Shown piece by piece: positions 43,513-53,240 of a stretch of 64,000 nucleotides of DNA (positions are counted from its first letter, which is position 1; each line of letters starts with the position of its first letter). A program made the position numbers and the translations under genes. Under the pieces are notes generated by a model that was not told the DNA's origin, did no database searches, and saw nothing but the letters and a program-made list of their open reading frames with translations. This DNA is from RGIG3528 sp963649295 (GTDB lineage: Bacteria > Bacillota > Clostridia > Lachnospirales > Lachnospiraceae): contig CAVJHK010000002.1 of the NCBI GenBank assembly GCA_963649295.1, positions 1 to 64,000 of the forward strand, given 5' to 3'.

Positions 43513-44485
43513 TTTAAAGCTCCGTGCGCGTCTCTTTAAACGCAAATACGGATCCTTCTCGGGAGTCAAGCAATTATTTTTTAAGATTGTGATGTATTTG
43601 CTCATCATCGGACTTGCATTTGTATTTATTTATCCCTTTCTTTACATGATCGTAAACTCGGGAATGTCAAATGCGGACCTGAGCAGCACCACGGTTAAAT
43701 GGATTCCTACGGAATTCAAATTTGAAAACTATTCGATAGCGCTTGACCTTATAAACGGAAAAACTTATGCAATCAATTCTGCAAAGGTCACGATTATCGC
43801 AACAATCGGACATGTAATAGTCTGTTCCTTTATCGGATATGGTTTTGCAAGATATAATTTTCCCTTTAAGAAATTTTTGTTTATGCTTGTTATACTTGCA
43901 TTTATTGTTCCGACACAGACGATTATCATTCCGTCATACCTTACCTATTCGAACATAAGAATGCCTGACGGCTCAAACTGGATAAATACTTATTATCCGC
44001 TTCTTGTGCCTACATTTTTCGGATTCGGTCTGCGAGGCGCGCTCTACATATTCCTTTTCAGACAGTTTTATTTAACAGTTCCGAAAAGCCTTGAGGAAGC
44101 GGCACGAATCGACGGATGCGGATTTTTAAAGACCTATTGGAAGATAGTTTTTCCGCTTGCAAAATCAACTCTTGTTGTTGCAGTTGTTCTTTCGGTTGTA
44201 TGGCACTGGAATGATTCGTATGAGCCGGGAATTTATGTTACGAGCCCGTCCCTTCAGTTTTTGCCTCCGCGTATCAAAGCGATCATAGCAGCAGCAAACG
44301 CACTTCCCGACGAACAGCAGGAAATGCTTCGTCAGCTTGGTCTTTCGGACGGTGAAGATACCTTAAACGATGCCGTAGTAATGGCAGGCGCAACAATCAT
44401 TTCCGCTCCCGTACTTATCTTCTTTGCTTTTGCGCAGAGTCAGTTTATGCAAGGCATCGAAAGATCCGGTATTACGGGTGAATAA
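43454..44485 (+). CDS. Sugar ABC transporter permease, second importer (MalG type)
   Basis: A 343-residue permease; EAA loop LEEAARIDGCGFLKTYWKIVFPLAKS (about 215-240). It begins at a GTG preceded by GAGG at 43441, inside the end of the previous gene; a 59-base overlap is long but the N-terminal region reads well. An extra loop near residues 275-300 (ANALPDEQQEMLRQLGLSDGED) is unusual for the family. A 125-base gap with a hairpin separates it from its solute-binding protein gene. Confidence 0.9.
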   Translation: MSTSTESLRLKKRPDALLNNLKLRARLFKRKYGSFSGVKQLFFKIVMYLLIIGLAFVFIYPFLYMIVNSGMSNADLSSTTVKWIPTEFKFENYSIALDLINGKTYAINSAKVTIIATIGHVIVCSFIGYGFARYNFPFKKFLFMLVILAFIVPTQTIIIPSYLTYSNIRMPDGSNWINTYYPLLVPTFFGFGLRGALYIFLFRQFYLTVPKSLEEAARIDGCGFLKTYWKIVFPLAKSTLVVAVVLSVVWHWNDSYEPGIYVTSPSLQFLPPRIKAIIAAANALPDEQQEMLRQLGLSDGEDTLNDAVVMAGATIISAPVLIFFAFAQSQFMQGIERSGITGE

Positions 44486-44551
44486 AATTTCCGGAAGTAA
44501 ATCGGAGCTTCCTAAAATTAAAAAATCAATTTCCGATAAGGTACATACTTT

Positions 44552-44582
44552 TTGATAGTAACGCATAGTGCGTTATTATAAA
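44552..44582 (+). promoter_or_regulatory. Internal promoter or mRNA hairpin before the second binding-protein gene
   Basis: TAACGCA-TAG-TGCGTTA (44559-44575) is a perfect inverted repeat. It lies between a TTGATA (44552-44557) and a TATAAA (44577-44582), 19 bases apart. It could be an operator inside a promoter, or a stem-loop that stabilises the downstream mRNA, as is common before abundant solute-binding proteins. Confidence 0.4.
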
Positions 44583-44610
44583 TTATTCTTTATGAATGGA
44601 GGAAAGAATT

Positions 44611-46275
44611 ATGAAGAAATTTCACAGAGTTTTGTCTGTTGTTCTTGCAGCTTCAATGGTTATGAGCCTTGCGGCATGCGGAAACAAGACAGAAAACAAT
44701 GCGGAGCCGACAAATGCGGCAACACCTACAAAGGCAGCTGCAACCAAGGCACCCGACGCAACGGCAACGCCTACACCCACACCCACGCTTGCGCCTCTTA
44801 AGATTACGGTTTCTCTTCCGTCCGACGAAGAGCACTTGGAAGCAAACCCTCTTTATGATGAGATGGTTGCTACAATCAACGAGTACACAAACATGGATAT
44901 CACATGGGACTGGCAGGCAAGTGCAACCTATTATGATTCCGAGCACCTTGGACTTAAGCTCACAACAGGCGACGTTGCCGACGTACTTGTAGTAGGTACC
45001 GATACAACATTCTATACGGCAGCAAAGGAAGGACTTTTCTGGGATCTTGCACCTTATATCGACGATTATGATAACCTTGCAACAATTCCCGAGGCATTCC
45101 GCGCATATGTATCGTCAAACGGCGCAATGTACGGCATTCCCCGTTCGAGAACGCTTGCACGTAACGGTCTCGGATATCGTCTTGACTGGCTCAACAACTT
45201 GGGTCTTGAAGAGCCCACAACATGGGATGCTTTCCACAATATGCTTTATGCTTTCACCTACAACGATCCCGACGGAAACGGTATCGATGATACGGTTGGT
45301 CTCGGACTTGACTCATGGGATGGCGTATGGAACATCATGATGCTTTGGTTCGGAGTTCCGAATGAGTGGGGCATCGATTCAAACGGAGACCTTGTTTACA
45401 AGGTTCAGACCGCTGAATACAAGACAGCTCTTAAGGCTTTCAGAGAGCTTTATTCGGAAGGTGTCATCAATAACGGTTCAAACGGAATCACAGATTTCAG
45501 AGAAGTAAGTGCCGGCGGCGCAAGAAAAACACTTCTTTATAAACAGCTTGCAGGCTGCGGCGTACAGGTTCTTGATGACCAGAGAAAGGTTCAGACATAT
45601 TTCCAGGATCAGGGTATCACAACGGAAGACGAAATCATTTACACACTTCAGGGTTATGTTGACACGGGTCTCGGCGCATTCTGTATGCCTCAGCTCGGCG
45701 GCAACAATATGCTTGCAATTTCGACCGTAAATATCAAGACGGAAGAACAGCTTCGTCAGGTTCTTCAATTCGTTAACGATCTTAATGACGGTACTATGCT
45801 TAACCTCATCGATTACGGTATCGAGGGAAGATCCTATTATGTAGATTCTGAAACAGGATATGCGGTTGCATACACCGGTGATGAGCTCACAACAGCACTT
45901 GACGGCAATTCCGGTTCCTATAATTATGGTTTCAACCAGGTACTTGCTTATTTCACGGCTGACGAGAATGCACGTCCCGCAACAAAGGAAACAGGTACGA
46001 CACCTATTACCGCTCTTGAGCAGCAGCTTTATGCCGAAGACATTCAATATCTTGTTACAAACTATGGTTTGTCATATCAGTCTTCAACGGAAATCTATCA
46101 GAATTCAGAAGTAAAGGCAGCGCTTGACACAATTATTAAAGATGCTCAGCTTGCTTATATCGTAGGCGAACTTGACGATGCCGGACTTGATGCGGCAATC
46201 GAGCAATGGGCAAAGGCAGGCGGCACAGAGTGGACAACTCAGATGAACGCTCTTTACCATGCGGCTAAGAAGTGA
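44611..46275 (+). CDS. Extracellular sugar-binding lipoprotein of the second importer
   Basis: A 554-residue lipoprotein with lipobox LAAC (cysteine at about residue 22), a Thr/Pro/Ala-rich linker (about 27-60, ATPTPTPTLAP) and a type-1 sugar-binding fold. YAFTYNDPDGNGIDDTVGLG (about 215) is a calcium-binding-like loop common in LplA-type binding proteins of Firmicutes. The start at 44611 follows GGAGG at 44598-44602. It presumably feeds the permeases encoded at 42559-44485. A terminator at 46366 closes the operon. It is clearly related to the orphan binding protein at 51606. Confidence 0.92.
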   Translation: MKKFHRVLSVVLAASMVMSLAACGNKTENNAEPTNAATPTKAAATKAPDATATPTPTPTLAPLKITVSLPSDEEHLEANPLYDEMVATINEYTNMDITWDWQASATYYDSEHLGLKLTTGDVADVLVVGTDTTFYTAAKEGLFWDLAPYIDDYDNLATIPEAFRAYVSSNGAMYGIPRSRTLARNGLGYRLDWLNNLGLEEPTTWDAFHNMLYAFTYNDPDGNGIDDTVGLGLDSWDGVWNIMMLWFGVPNEWGIDSNGDLVYKVQTAEYKTALKAFRELYSEGVINNGSNGITDFREVSAGGARKTLLYKQLAGCGVQVLDDQRKVQTYFQDQGITTEDEIIYTLQGYVDTGLGAFCMPQLGGNNMLAISTVNIKTEEQLRQVLQFVNDLNDGTMLNLIDYGIEGRSYYVDSETGYAVAYTGDELTTALDGNSGSYNYGFNQVLAYFTADENARPATKETGTTPITALEQQLYAEDIQYLVTNYGLSYQSSTEIYQNSEVKAALDTIIKDAQLAYIVGELDDAGLDAAIEQWAKAGGTEWTTQMNALYHAAKK

Positions 46276-46365
46276 TTTAAGCTTAAATAAAAGCTTACTT
46301 TTAAGAAATATTTAAAATCTCGGCATAATCTTTAAATAAATGCCGATATCTAACAAAAACACTTG

Positions 46366-46402
46366 GACCATGCGGGCTATCATGGCTTGCATGGTCTTTT
46401 TA
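46366..46402 (+). terminator. Rho-independent terminator of the transport operon
   Basis: GACCATGC (46366-46373) pairs with GCATGGTC (46389-46396), followed by a T-tract. A weaker hairpin, TCGGCAT/ATGCCGA, lies just upstream (about 46320-46346). Confidence 0.8.
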
Positions 46403-46473
46403 AAAAAAATCAGAAAAAAGACCGGAGTAAAGACAAGAATTTAGCGATAAGTTATCCGGCAAAAGGGAAAATT

Positions 46474-48909
46474 ATGAACATTCGAATAAAAGATATAACA
46501 AAAAATTATACCGTAATTGAATGGGATAAGGTAGACAATTCAGATTCGTACGGACTTTTTTATACCGATGCGGATTCTGCAAATGCCATATACGAATGTA
46601 AATATATTGGGGAAAATACGGAATTTAAATTTATGAGATCGACGCATGTGCCTTTTTGGTTTTATGCGGAGGCTTACAAAGACGGAAAATTACTTGAGAG
46701 AAGCAAAAAACTTAAATCAGGTTCAACATACAGAAAAAATGCGCAGATCGAAAAACTTGACCGTGGGCTTGTTGCCGTAAAAACGGACGAAGGTGTCTTT
46801 TTGAGCTGGCGTATGTTTGTGACGGAAGTTACGGGATACAATAAGACGGGAATGACCGGCACGGATTTTGTAATTTACAAAAACGGCAAAAAAATTGCAC
46901 TTGTAACCGACAGCACAAATTATCTTGATAAGGAAGGGTTAAGCACAGATGAATATGCCGTGCAGCCGGTATTTGAGGGAAATGCGAGCGAAATTTCAAA
47001 AGGTGTGAAGGCTTTTAAGAACGATAAAAATTATTTTGAAATAAAGCTCTTAAAGCCGGAGGACGGTATAACACCCGCAGGACAGGAATATACCTATTCC
47101 GCAAACGACATGAGCATAGGTGACGTTGACGGAGACGGAGAACTTGAATTTTTTGTCAAATGGGATCCGTCAAATTCACATGACGTTTCGCACAGAGGTT
47201 ATACGGGAAATTGTTATATAGATTGCTATAAGATGAACGGACGCATTTTGTGGCGTCTTGATATGGGCGTAAATATCCGTGCGGGTGCACATTATACGGA
47301 ATTTATGGTATATGATTTTGATGGTGACGGACGTGCGGAAATGTCCGTTAAAACGGCTCCCGGAACGTGCGTCACATATTATGACGAAAACGGCTCGGAG
47401 ATATCAAAAAAATATATTACAATTCCCGAAAAGGATCGTGTTCGCGGAATTTCAAACGATGACAATTATGTATGCTCGGCAAAGGATTTTTACGATTATA
47501 CGGTAAACCGTTTCCGCAGCTGGCATAAGCATCCCGAGGTCATAAACGGGCACTGGCCGAAAACTCTCGAGGAATGCTTCGGAATCGAAAAAAAGTATGA
47601 TTATCCGCTTTCGTTTGAAGACGCCGTTGAACTTACGGACTATTTTATGGATGTTTTTGCGGTAAACAGAAGCGACAAAAACAAGCTCCGTGAATTTGAA
47701 GGCTTTATCTATGAGGGACCCGAATACCTTACGATGTTTGACGGTATGGGACATGAGATAGAAACAATCGATTTTCCCGTCCCGCGCGAAGACGACGGAA
47801 TGCTTTGGGGCGATTATGCATGGAACAGAATAGAGCCTTGCAACAGAGTTGACCGCTTTAACAGTGCGGTCGCATATCTTGACGGAATTCATCCGTATTT
47901 GATAATTTGCCGCGGATATTATACAAGAGCGACAATTACAGCATATGATTTTTCACACCGCAAGCATGAGCTTTATTTTAAGGCAGATTCCGGATATGTT
48001 CTTATGGACAATCCTTTTATGCATCATTCGGCTGTCGACGGAACCGATCCCGTATACGGATGCATTGCGGGACAGGGCGACCACAGCCTGGCGGTTGCGG
48101 ATGTTGATGGAGACGGATGCGACGAAATAATTTATGGTGCATGCACAATAGATCACGACGGAAGCGTTTTATATTCGACTGCCGACAAAATGCCTGACGG
48201 AAGAACGGTAAAACTCGGACACGGTGACTCGATGCATGTGGCACGCATAAATCCCGATACGCCGGGCTTTGAAATATTTAACGTATTTGAAGGCGGACTT
48301 TCTGTTCCTTACGGATATGCGCTTCGTAATGCCGAAACAGGAAAAGTACTTTTTGGAGAAAAGGGTGACAGGGATCTCGGCAGATGCATGATAGGAGACA
48401 TAAATCCGTCTGTCCGCGGACTCGAAGTCTGGGTAATGAAGGTGCAGGATTGTAACGGAAATTATCTCTCCGACAAGGTACTTGGCACAAACTGCAACAT
48501 AAAGTGGGCTGCGGATCTTTCGACACAGGTGACGGACGGCGTTGATTATGTTCACGAAAAGCATATAGGGCTTATAGGAGACAACACGCACGGCATTATG
48601 TTAAAGCCCGAAAATACGTCGACTAACAATGGCACAAAGGGAAATCCGTGCCTGGTTGCAGACATATTCGGAGATTTCAGGGAAGAAATTATATTGCGCA
48701 CCGTTGATTCGAGCGCGATCCGTATTTATACAAATACGGAACTCACCTCACACAAGCTTTTTACGCTTCTTCACGATCCCATGTACAGGTGCGGCATCGC
48801 ATGGCAGAATAATGTTTACAATCAGCCTTGCTATACTTCGTTCTATTACGCAAGTGACATGGATTTTGCAAATGTTCTTCCGTATCTCAGGGATAAGGAT
48901 GAGGAATAA
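46474..48909 (+). CDS. Rhamnogalacturonan lyase, PL11 family (YesW/YesX-like)
   Basis: An 811-residue lyase that cleaves the galacturonate-rhamnose backbone of rhamnogalacturonan I by beta-elimination. Two Fn3-like units (about 1-190) precede the eight-bladed catalytic propeller, which is rich in calcium loops: GDVDGDGELEFFVKWDPSN, YDFDGDGRAEMSVKTAPGT and ADVDGDGCDEIIYG. WAADLSTQVTDGVDYVHEKHIGLIGDNTHGI and the C-terminal IYTNTELTSHKLFTLLHDPMYRCGIAWQNNVYNQP segment are family-typical. No signal peptide, as in intracellular exo-acting YesX. The start at 46474 is chosen because the in-frame upstream start lies inside the terminator. Confidence 0.93.
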   Translation: MNIRIKDITKNYTVIEWDKVDNSDSYGLFYTDADSANAIYECKYIGENTEFKFMRSTHVPFWFYAEAYKDGKLLERSKKLKSGSTYRKNAQIEKLDRGLVAVKTDEGVFLSWRMFVTEVTGYNKTGMTGTDFVIYKNGKKIALVTDSTNYLDKEGLSTDEYAVQPVFEGNASEISKGVKAFKNDKNYFEIKLLKPEDGITPAGQEYTYSANDMSIGDVDGDGELEFFVKWDPSNSHDVSHRGYTGNCYIDCYKMNGRILWRLDMGVNIRAGAHYTEFMVYDFDGDGRAEMSVKTAPGTCVTYYDENGSEISKKYITIPEKDRVRGISNDDNYVCSAKDFYDYTVNRFRSWHKHPEVINGHWPKTLEECFGIEKKYDYPLSFEDAVELTDYFMDVFAVNRSDKNKLREFEGFIYEGPEYLTMFDGMGHEIETIDFPVPREDDGMLWGDYAWNRIEPCNRVDRFNSAVAYLDGIHPYLIICRGYYTRATITAYDFSHRKHELYFKADSGYVLMDNPFMHHSAVDGTDPVYGCIAGQGDHSLAVADVDGDGCDEIIYGACTIDHDGSVLYSTADKMPDGRTVKLGHGDSMHVARINPDTPGFEIFNVFEGGLSVPYGYALRNAETGKVLFGEKGDRDLGRCMIGDINPSVRGLEVWVMKVQDCNGNYLSDKVLGTNCNIKWAADLSTQVTDGVDYVHEKHIGLIGDNTHGIMLKPENTSTNNGTKGNPCLVADIFGDFREEIILRTVDSSAIRIYTNTELTSHKLFTLLHDPMYRCGIAWQNNVYNQPCYTSFYYASDMDFANVLPYLRDKDEE

Positions 48910-49175
48910 ATACGCATTACGGAAAAATTAAGATATGGGCGGGCAAAAGATTTTGCTTAGGGGCAGAATATTCTGTTTTTGATTTGAAACTCTTTGCAAA
49001 ATATCTTTTGACCCGTCTTTCAAATTGTGTTAAATTTTTAATTGCGGACAGATGATCAAAAGCTCCTTGTGAAGGTTTTTCATGAGGACTTTTGGTTGTT
49101 TATATGTGGCTATACGTTTGATTTTATGTCCGCAGTGTTTAATATTTACTTAATGTGTGTTTCGGAGGCTCTTTA
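48910..49175. other. Control region before the membrane AraC regulator, 266 bases
   Basis: AT-rich, with short imperfect hairpins (for example GCAAAA/TTTTGC near 48943-48957) but no convincing terminator or promoter. CGGAGG at 49162-49167 is the ribosome site of the next gene. Confidence 0.4.
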
Positions 49176-51512
49176 ATGACCGGTAGGTTAAAAGACAAAA
49201 TTTCAAGTGTTTCATACAAATATCTGCTTGCATTCGGTATTTTTGTTCTTGTGCTTTTTATTTCGATTATCCTTTTTATTTATATTTATCAAAGCAATTT
49301 GATGGAAAATCGTGAAGAAACAGGGAAAAGTACCGAATTTTTGTCGAAAAAAATAGTTGAAAGCATTGACGAAAAACTCACGCTTCTCGAAAATTATTAT
49401 GTAGTTTCGGCAAGCGATACCGATATACAGTGGATTATCCAAAATGATTTTGATTATTCGGATTACAGTAAGTACAAAGCAGTCATGGACATAATGGGCG
49501 GCCGAAAAATGTTTACGGATTACATAGAGAGCTATGCGCTTGTTCTTTATAATTCCGAAAAAATCATAAGCAGCAAGGGAATTTTGAATTTAAAGGATAT
49601 CGTAAACAGGTCTGATATCCAAAATATTTACAGAAACGGAAGAGTAAACGGCGTGCATCACTTTTGGACGTATTCTGACAGCGTGCAAGCGGCAGGTGCG
49701 ACCGTATCTGTTGATCCGAATTACAGGACTCATATAGACACAGACGGCTTATTGCTTATTGTGAGACTTCCGTTCAGCTCCGTAAACACGAGTGCTCTCG
49801 GAATAATCAAAATAAATACGGATACGCTGGAGGATATCGTTAAAAATTCGCTGTCACAGGGGCAAATTGCGGTTATTGTTTCCGATAAGGGAAATATTAT
49901 ATATTCGACGGATGATTCCTATAACGATTTTACGCTTTCAAAATTTAAAAGCGACAATATATCATATTTTAGGGTGCATGAAAAGGGAATTCCCGAATCA
50001 ATGGGGGTTGAAACAAAGTCTCAGGTTACGGGATGGTATTTTTTTGTATATTCGGAGCTTAATACCGGTGTAAATCATTCGGCTAAATTCATGTGGACTT
50101 GGCTCGGAATGATTTTGATAATTTTGGTCATTGCGGGACTTGTCACTTTCCTCGGCTATCAAATGTATACGCCGATAGGAAATATAATGCAAAAAGTGGC
50201 ACATGATAAAACCGGTGAACAGGGAAACGAATTTAAGCTCATAGAAACGCATATAGAATCTCTTGCGGTTGACAAGGAAACCCTCGAACAGCGTCTTGAA
50301 AGCCAAAAATCAAAGGTTCTTGACATGTTTTCGAGAAGACTCATAAACGAAGGAATAAAAACAGACGACGAGTGGAACGATTATATGGACGGGCTTAAAA
50401 TTGAACCGCAAAAATGCTTTGCCGTCGGAACAATCGTGCTTGACATCAGAAACGAGCTTTATACGCAAAGCACGATCGACGAAGACTCGATTTGTCTTGA
50501 AATCATAGAACAAATGCCTGCCGAAATAAAAGATTTGCTTTGGATGCCGGCATTTTACAATAACGGTGCGATTGTTGCTTTTTTCGGAAACGAAAACGAG
50601 GATCTGCTTTTAAAAGATATTTTGACTTTTAATGAGAAACTTAAAATTTTTTCGTTTAAACTTTGCGGATACTATGTTTTATCGGGTATCAGCAGCACAT
50701 GCCACGATTTTAAGCATTTCAGACGCGCATATCGCGAAAGCATCAAGGCACTCACAAAACAGGGTTATGAGGAATATATGAATACCGATACGGATACCGA
50801 AACATTCGAAAAAAAGGAAGACTTGAGATTTTATGTTGCTCCCAAGCCGAGCTTTAGGGGAGAATCTTACAGCAACAATTTTGAGAACGATATTTTCCTT
50901 GCGATAAAGGAAGTTGACAAGGTAAAGGCATATCATATAACCGACAGATTTGCGGAGCATCTTGTGACTGTGACATCGTCGGATATTCAGACGCTTTATA
51001 TAATGCGCTACGTAAACAGCATTGTGCTTACGGCGCTTGAGGCGGGGCTCGGAACGGAAGAGCTTTTTCCCGATTCTCTTTCAAAGGTTTATGATACTCT
51101 TCTTGAAGCGATAGAGCCGAGAACCGTGAGAAAAAAGATTAAGGCACTTTTTATCGATCCCGTGATCGACAAGCTTACGGACAAAATGCAAAACGATTCC
51201 TATTTGATTATGGAATCGATCGACCGCCTTATGGAAAAAACAAAAGGAAACATTCTTCTTGCCGAATGTGCGGATGAGCTTAAGGTTCATCAGACGTATA
51301 TCTGGAAAATATTAAAAATGCAGAAGGGCAAATCTTTTACGGAATATGCCGAAAAATATAAGATCGAAGAGGCAAAAAAGCTGCTGCTGCAGACAAATAT
51401 GTCCGTACAGGATATTGCCGCACAGCTTGATTATGCAAATGCGCAAAATTTTATCCGCTTTTTCAGCCGCGTTACGGGACTTACGCCGGGTAAATTCAGG
51501 AAACTGTATTAA
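49176..51512 (+). CDS. Membrane-spanning AraC-family sensor-regulator
   Basis: A 778-residue one-component regulator. Membrane helix 1 (about 17-42, LLAFGIFVLVLFISIILFIYIY) and helix 2 (about 305-330, WLGMILIILVIAGLVTFLGY) enclose an extracellular Cache-like sensor (about 43-300). A linker region follows, and the AraC helix-turn-helix pair lies at the end (LLAECADELKVHQTYIWKILKMQKG, then VQDIAAQLDYANAQNFIRFFSRVTGLTPGKFRKLY). It resembles B. subtilis RhgR/YesS, which activates rhamnogalacturonan genes. The start at 49176 follows CGGAGG. The orphan binding-protein gene starts 93 bases after it and may present ligand to the sensor. Confidence 0.87.
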   Translation: MTGRLKDKISSVSYKYLLAFGIFVLVLFISIILFIYIYQSNLMENREETGKSTEFLSKKIVESIDEKLTLLENYYVVSASDTDIQWIIQNDFDYSDYSKYKAVMDIMGGRKMFTDYIESYALVLYNSEKIISSKGILNLKDIVNRSDIQNIYRNGRVNGVHHFWTYSDSVQAAGATVSVDPNYRTHIDTDGLLLIVRLPFSSVNTSALGIIKINTDTLEDIVKNSLSQGQIAVIVSDKGNIIYSTDDSYNDFTLSKFKSDNISYFRVHEKGIPESMGVETKSQVTGWYFFVYSELNTGVNHSAKFMWTWLGMILIILVIAGLVTFLGYQMYTPIGNIMQKVAHDKTGEQGNEFKLIETHIESLAVDKETLEQRLESQKSKVLDMFSRRLINEGIKTDDEWNDYMDGLKIEPQKCFAVGTIVLDIRNELYTQSTIDEDSICLEIIEQMPAEIKDLLWMPAFYNNGAIVAFFGNENEDLLLKDILTFNEKLKIFSFKLCGYYVLSGISSTCHDFKHFRRAYRESIKALTKQGYEEYMNTDTDTETFEKKEDLRFYVAPKPSFRGESYSNNFENDIFLAIKEVDKVKAYHITDRFAEHLVTVTSSDIQTLYIMRYVNSIVLTALEAGLGTEELFPDSLSKVYDTLLEAIEPRTVRKKIKALFIDPVIDKLTDKMQNDSYLIMESIDRLMEKTKGNILLAECADELKVHQTYIWKILKMQKGKSFTEYAEKYKIEEAKKLLLQTNMSVQDIAAQLDYANAQNFIRFFSRVTGLTPGKFRKLY

Positions 51513-51605
51513 GGCACAGGAAAACGGTGTCGGAATTTTGACTAAAAACGCATTATTAAATTTCCGGTAAACAGGTTTTTTTGTAAAAAGTCATTTGGAG
51601 AAATT

Positions 51606-53147
51606 ATGAGGAAAAGTTTGAAACGCTTTATGGCGGCCGTGCTTCTTATGGCACTTGCGCTTGCCTATGCCGGCTGCGGATATGAAAGCGATGACGAAAA
51701 AAGAATACGAGTTACCGCACAGACAATTTATTACGGTTCGGGCAAATACAATACGGGTGAGTATGCCGAAGAAATTTTAAACAAAATAGAAGATTATTGC
51801 GATGTTGACCTTGAGATTACATGGAGCGCGAGTGAGCGCATATCCGAAATAATCCAAAAATATTTAACGTCGCCCGAAACAATGCCGATGATTATGACAT
51901 ATTCGGGTACAATTGATGCGGACGTTGCTGCGGCCGCAAAAAACGGACTTTATGTGGATTTGAACGATTATATATGGGATTCCGAAAAATATCCCAATTT
52001 GTCCGGAATGTTAAAGTCGGTTGCCGATACGCTTAGTGTTGACGGAAAACTGATTGCGATTCCGAGAATGAGAGAAATTGCGAGATACGGACTCTGTTAT
52101 CGTACCGACTGGGCGGAAAAGTTTGGACTTGCGTGTCCCGAAACACCCGAGGACGTTTATATTATGCTTTATGCCTTTACTTACGGAGACCCCGACGGGA
52201 ACGGCATAGATGACACAACAGGACTTGAAATGTGCTCTTATACGGGAACGTTTGACATAATTCAAACATGGTTCGGATGCGGAAACGGCTGGGCGCTTGT
52301 CGACGGAATGCTCATTCCGGTACATATGCAGGACGAATATATTGCTGCGCTTAACTATATCAAAAAGCTTTATGATGACGGACTTATTGCGGCGGATTTT
52401 GCCGCGCGTTCGACCGAAACCTGGTCAAACGGATGCAAACTCGGTGAAAACGGAGTTTTTATCGATGTAATGGATTCGGGACGCAGAATCTGGGATTATT
52501 TTGTAAAGGAAGCAACGTTCACTCCGTCGGTTGTGGATTCGTCTGTCCCCGCATCAATGACTTTTGCGGGTGCGATAAACGGGCATACGCTTTCAACAAG
52601 CGGATACAACGGATTTTTTACATTGTCTGCGGGCTCATGCGATACACCCGAAAAAATCGATGCGGCGTTAAGACTTCTTGACCGGCTTTGCGATGACGAA
52701 ATGCTTATTCTCGCTCAATACGGACTTGAGGGCATAAATTATGAGGTGAAAGACGGGATTATAATCCGCAAGGATACAGATGACCTTATACTTTCAAACA
52801 ATTATGCGGGATTAAATCAATTGCTTGCTTATCTGCCGAGCGCGGAGCATATTACGACGCCGCATGTGGAAAGCACCGAAAGAAACATTGCTTTAAATGA
52901 GGCTTACAAAAAAGCTCAAAGCGCGGCTGTTATGAATCCGGCAGCCACTTATCTTGTAAATTCGGAGACGTATGCGGAAATAGGAACCGTATTAAAGGAA
53001 AGCATCGATACGGCAAGAACGCAATATATTTGCGGTGAAATAAGTCTTTCGGAATTAAAACAGGTTCATGCGGAATGGCTCAAAAACGGCGGACAGGATA
53101 TAATAAACGAAGTGAATGCGGCTTACAAAAACAGCAATAAGGAATAA
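51606..53147 (+). CDS. Orphan extracellular sugar-binding lipoprotein
   Basis: A 513-residue lipoprotein with lipobox YAGC (cysteine at about residue 23). It shares the YAFTYGDPDGNGIDDTTGLE loop and the (A)RYGLCYRTDW segment with the binding protein at 44611, so they are paralogues. Unlike that gene it has no permeases beside it: the AraC sensor-regulator precedes it and GH2 follows. It may share another importer's permeases or deliver a signal to the sensor domain. TTTGGAG precedes the ATG. Confidence 0.9.
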   Translation: MRKSLKRFMAAVLLMALALAYAGCGYESDDEKRIRVTAQTIYYGSGKYNTGEYAEEILNKIEDYCDVDLEITWSASERISEIIQKYLTSPETMPMIMTYSGTIDADVAAAAKNGLYVDLNDYIWDSEKYPNLSGMLKSVADTLSVDGKLIAIPRMREIARYGLCYRTDWAEKFGLACPETPEDVYIMLYAFTYGDPDGNGIDDTTGLEMCSYTGTFDIIQTWFGCGNGWALVDGMLIPVHMQDEYIAALNYIKKLYDDGLIAADFAARSTETWSNGCKLGENGVFIDVMDSGRRIWDYFVKEATFTPSVVDSSVPASMTFAGAINGHTLSTSGYNGFFTLSAGSCDTPEKIDAALRLLDRLCDDEMLILAQYGLEGINYEVKDGIIIRKDTDDLILSNNYAGLNQLLAYLPSAEHITTPHVESTERNIALNEAYKKAQSAAVMNPAATYLVNSETYAEIGTVLKESIDTARTQYICGEISLSELKQVHAEWLKNGGQDIINEVNAAYKNSNKE

Positions 53148-53240
53148 TTAATAAGCAATAAGCTTTATTTACATGGATTAAAAAAGCATTTTGGACATAA
53201 ATATGCAGATTTCAATAAAACATTTAACACGGAGGCTTTT

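Noticed and set aside
46363..46474. Longer N-terminus for the PL11 lyase
   Set aside because: The upstream stretch is the operon terminator hairpin at 46366-46402 and has no ribosome site; the ATG at 46474 fits better.
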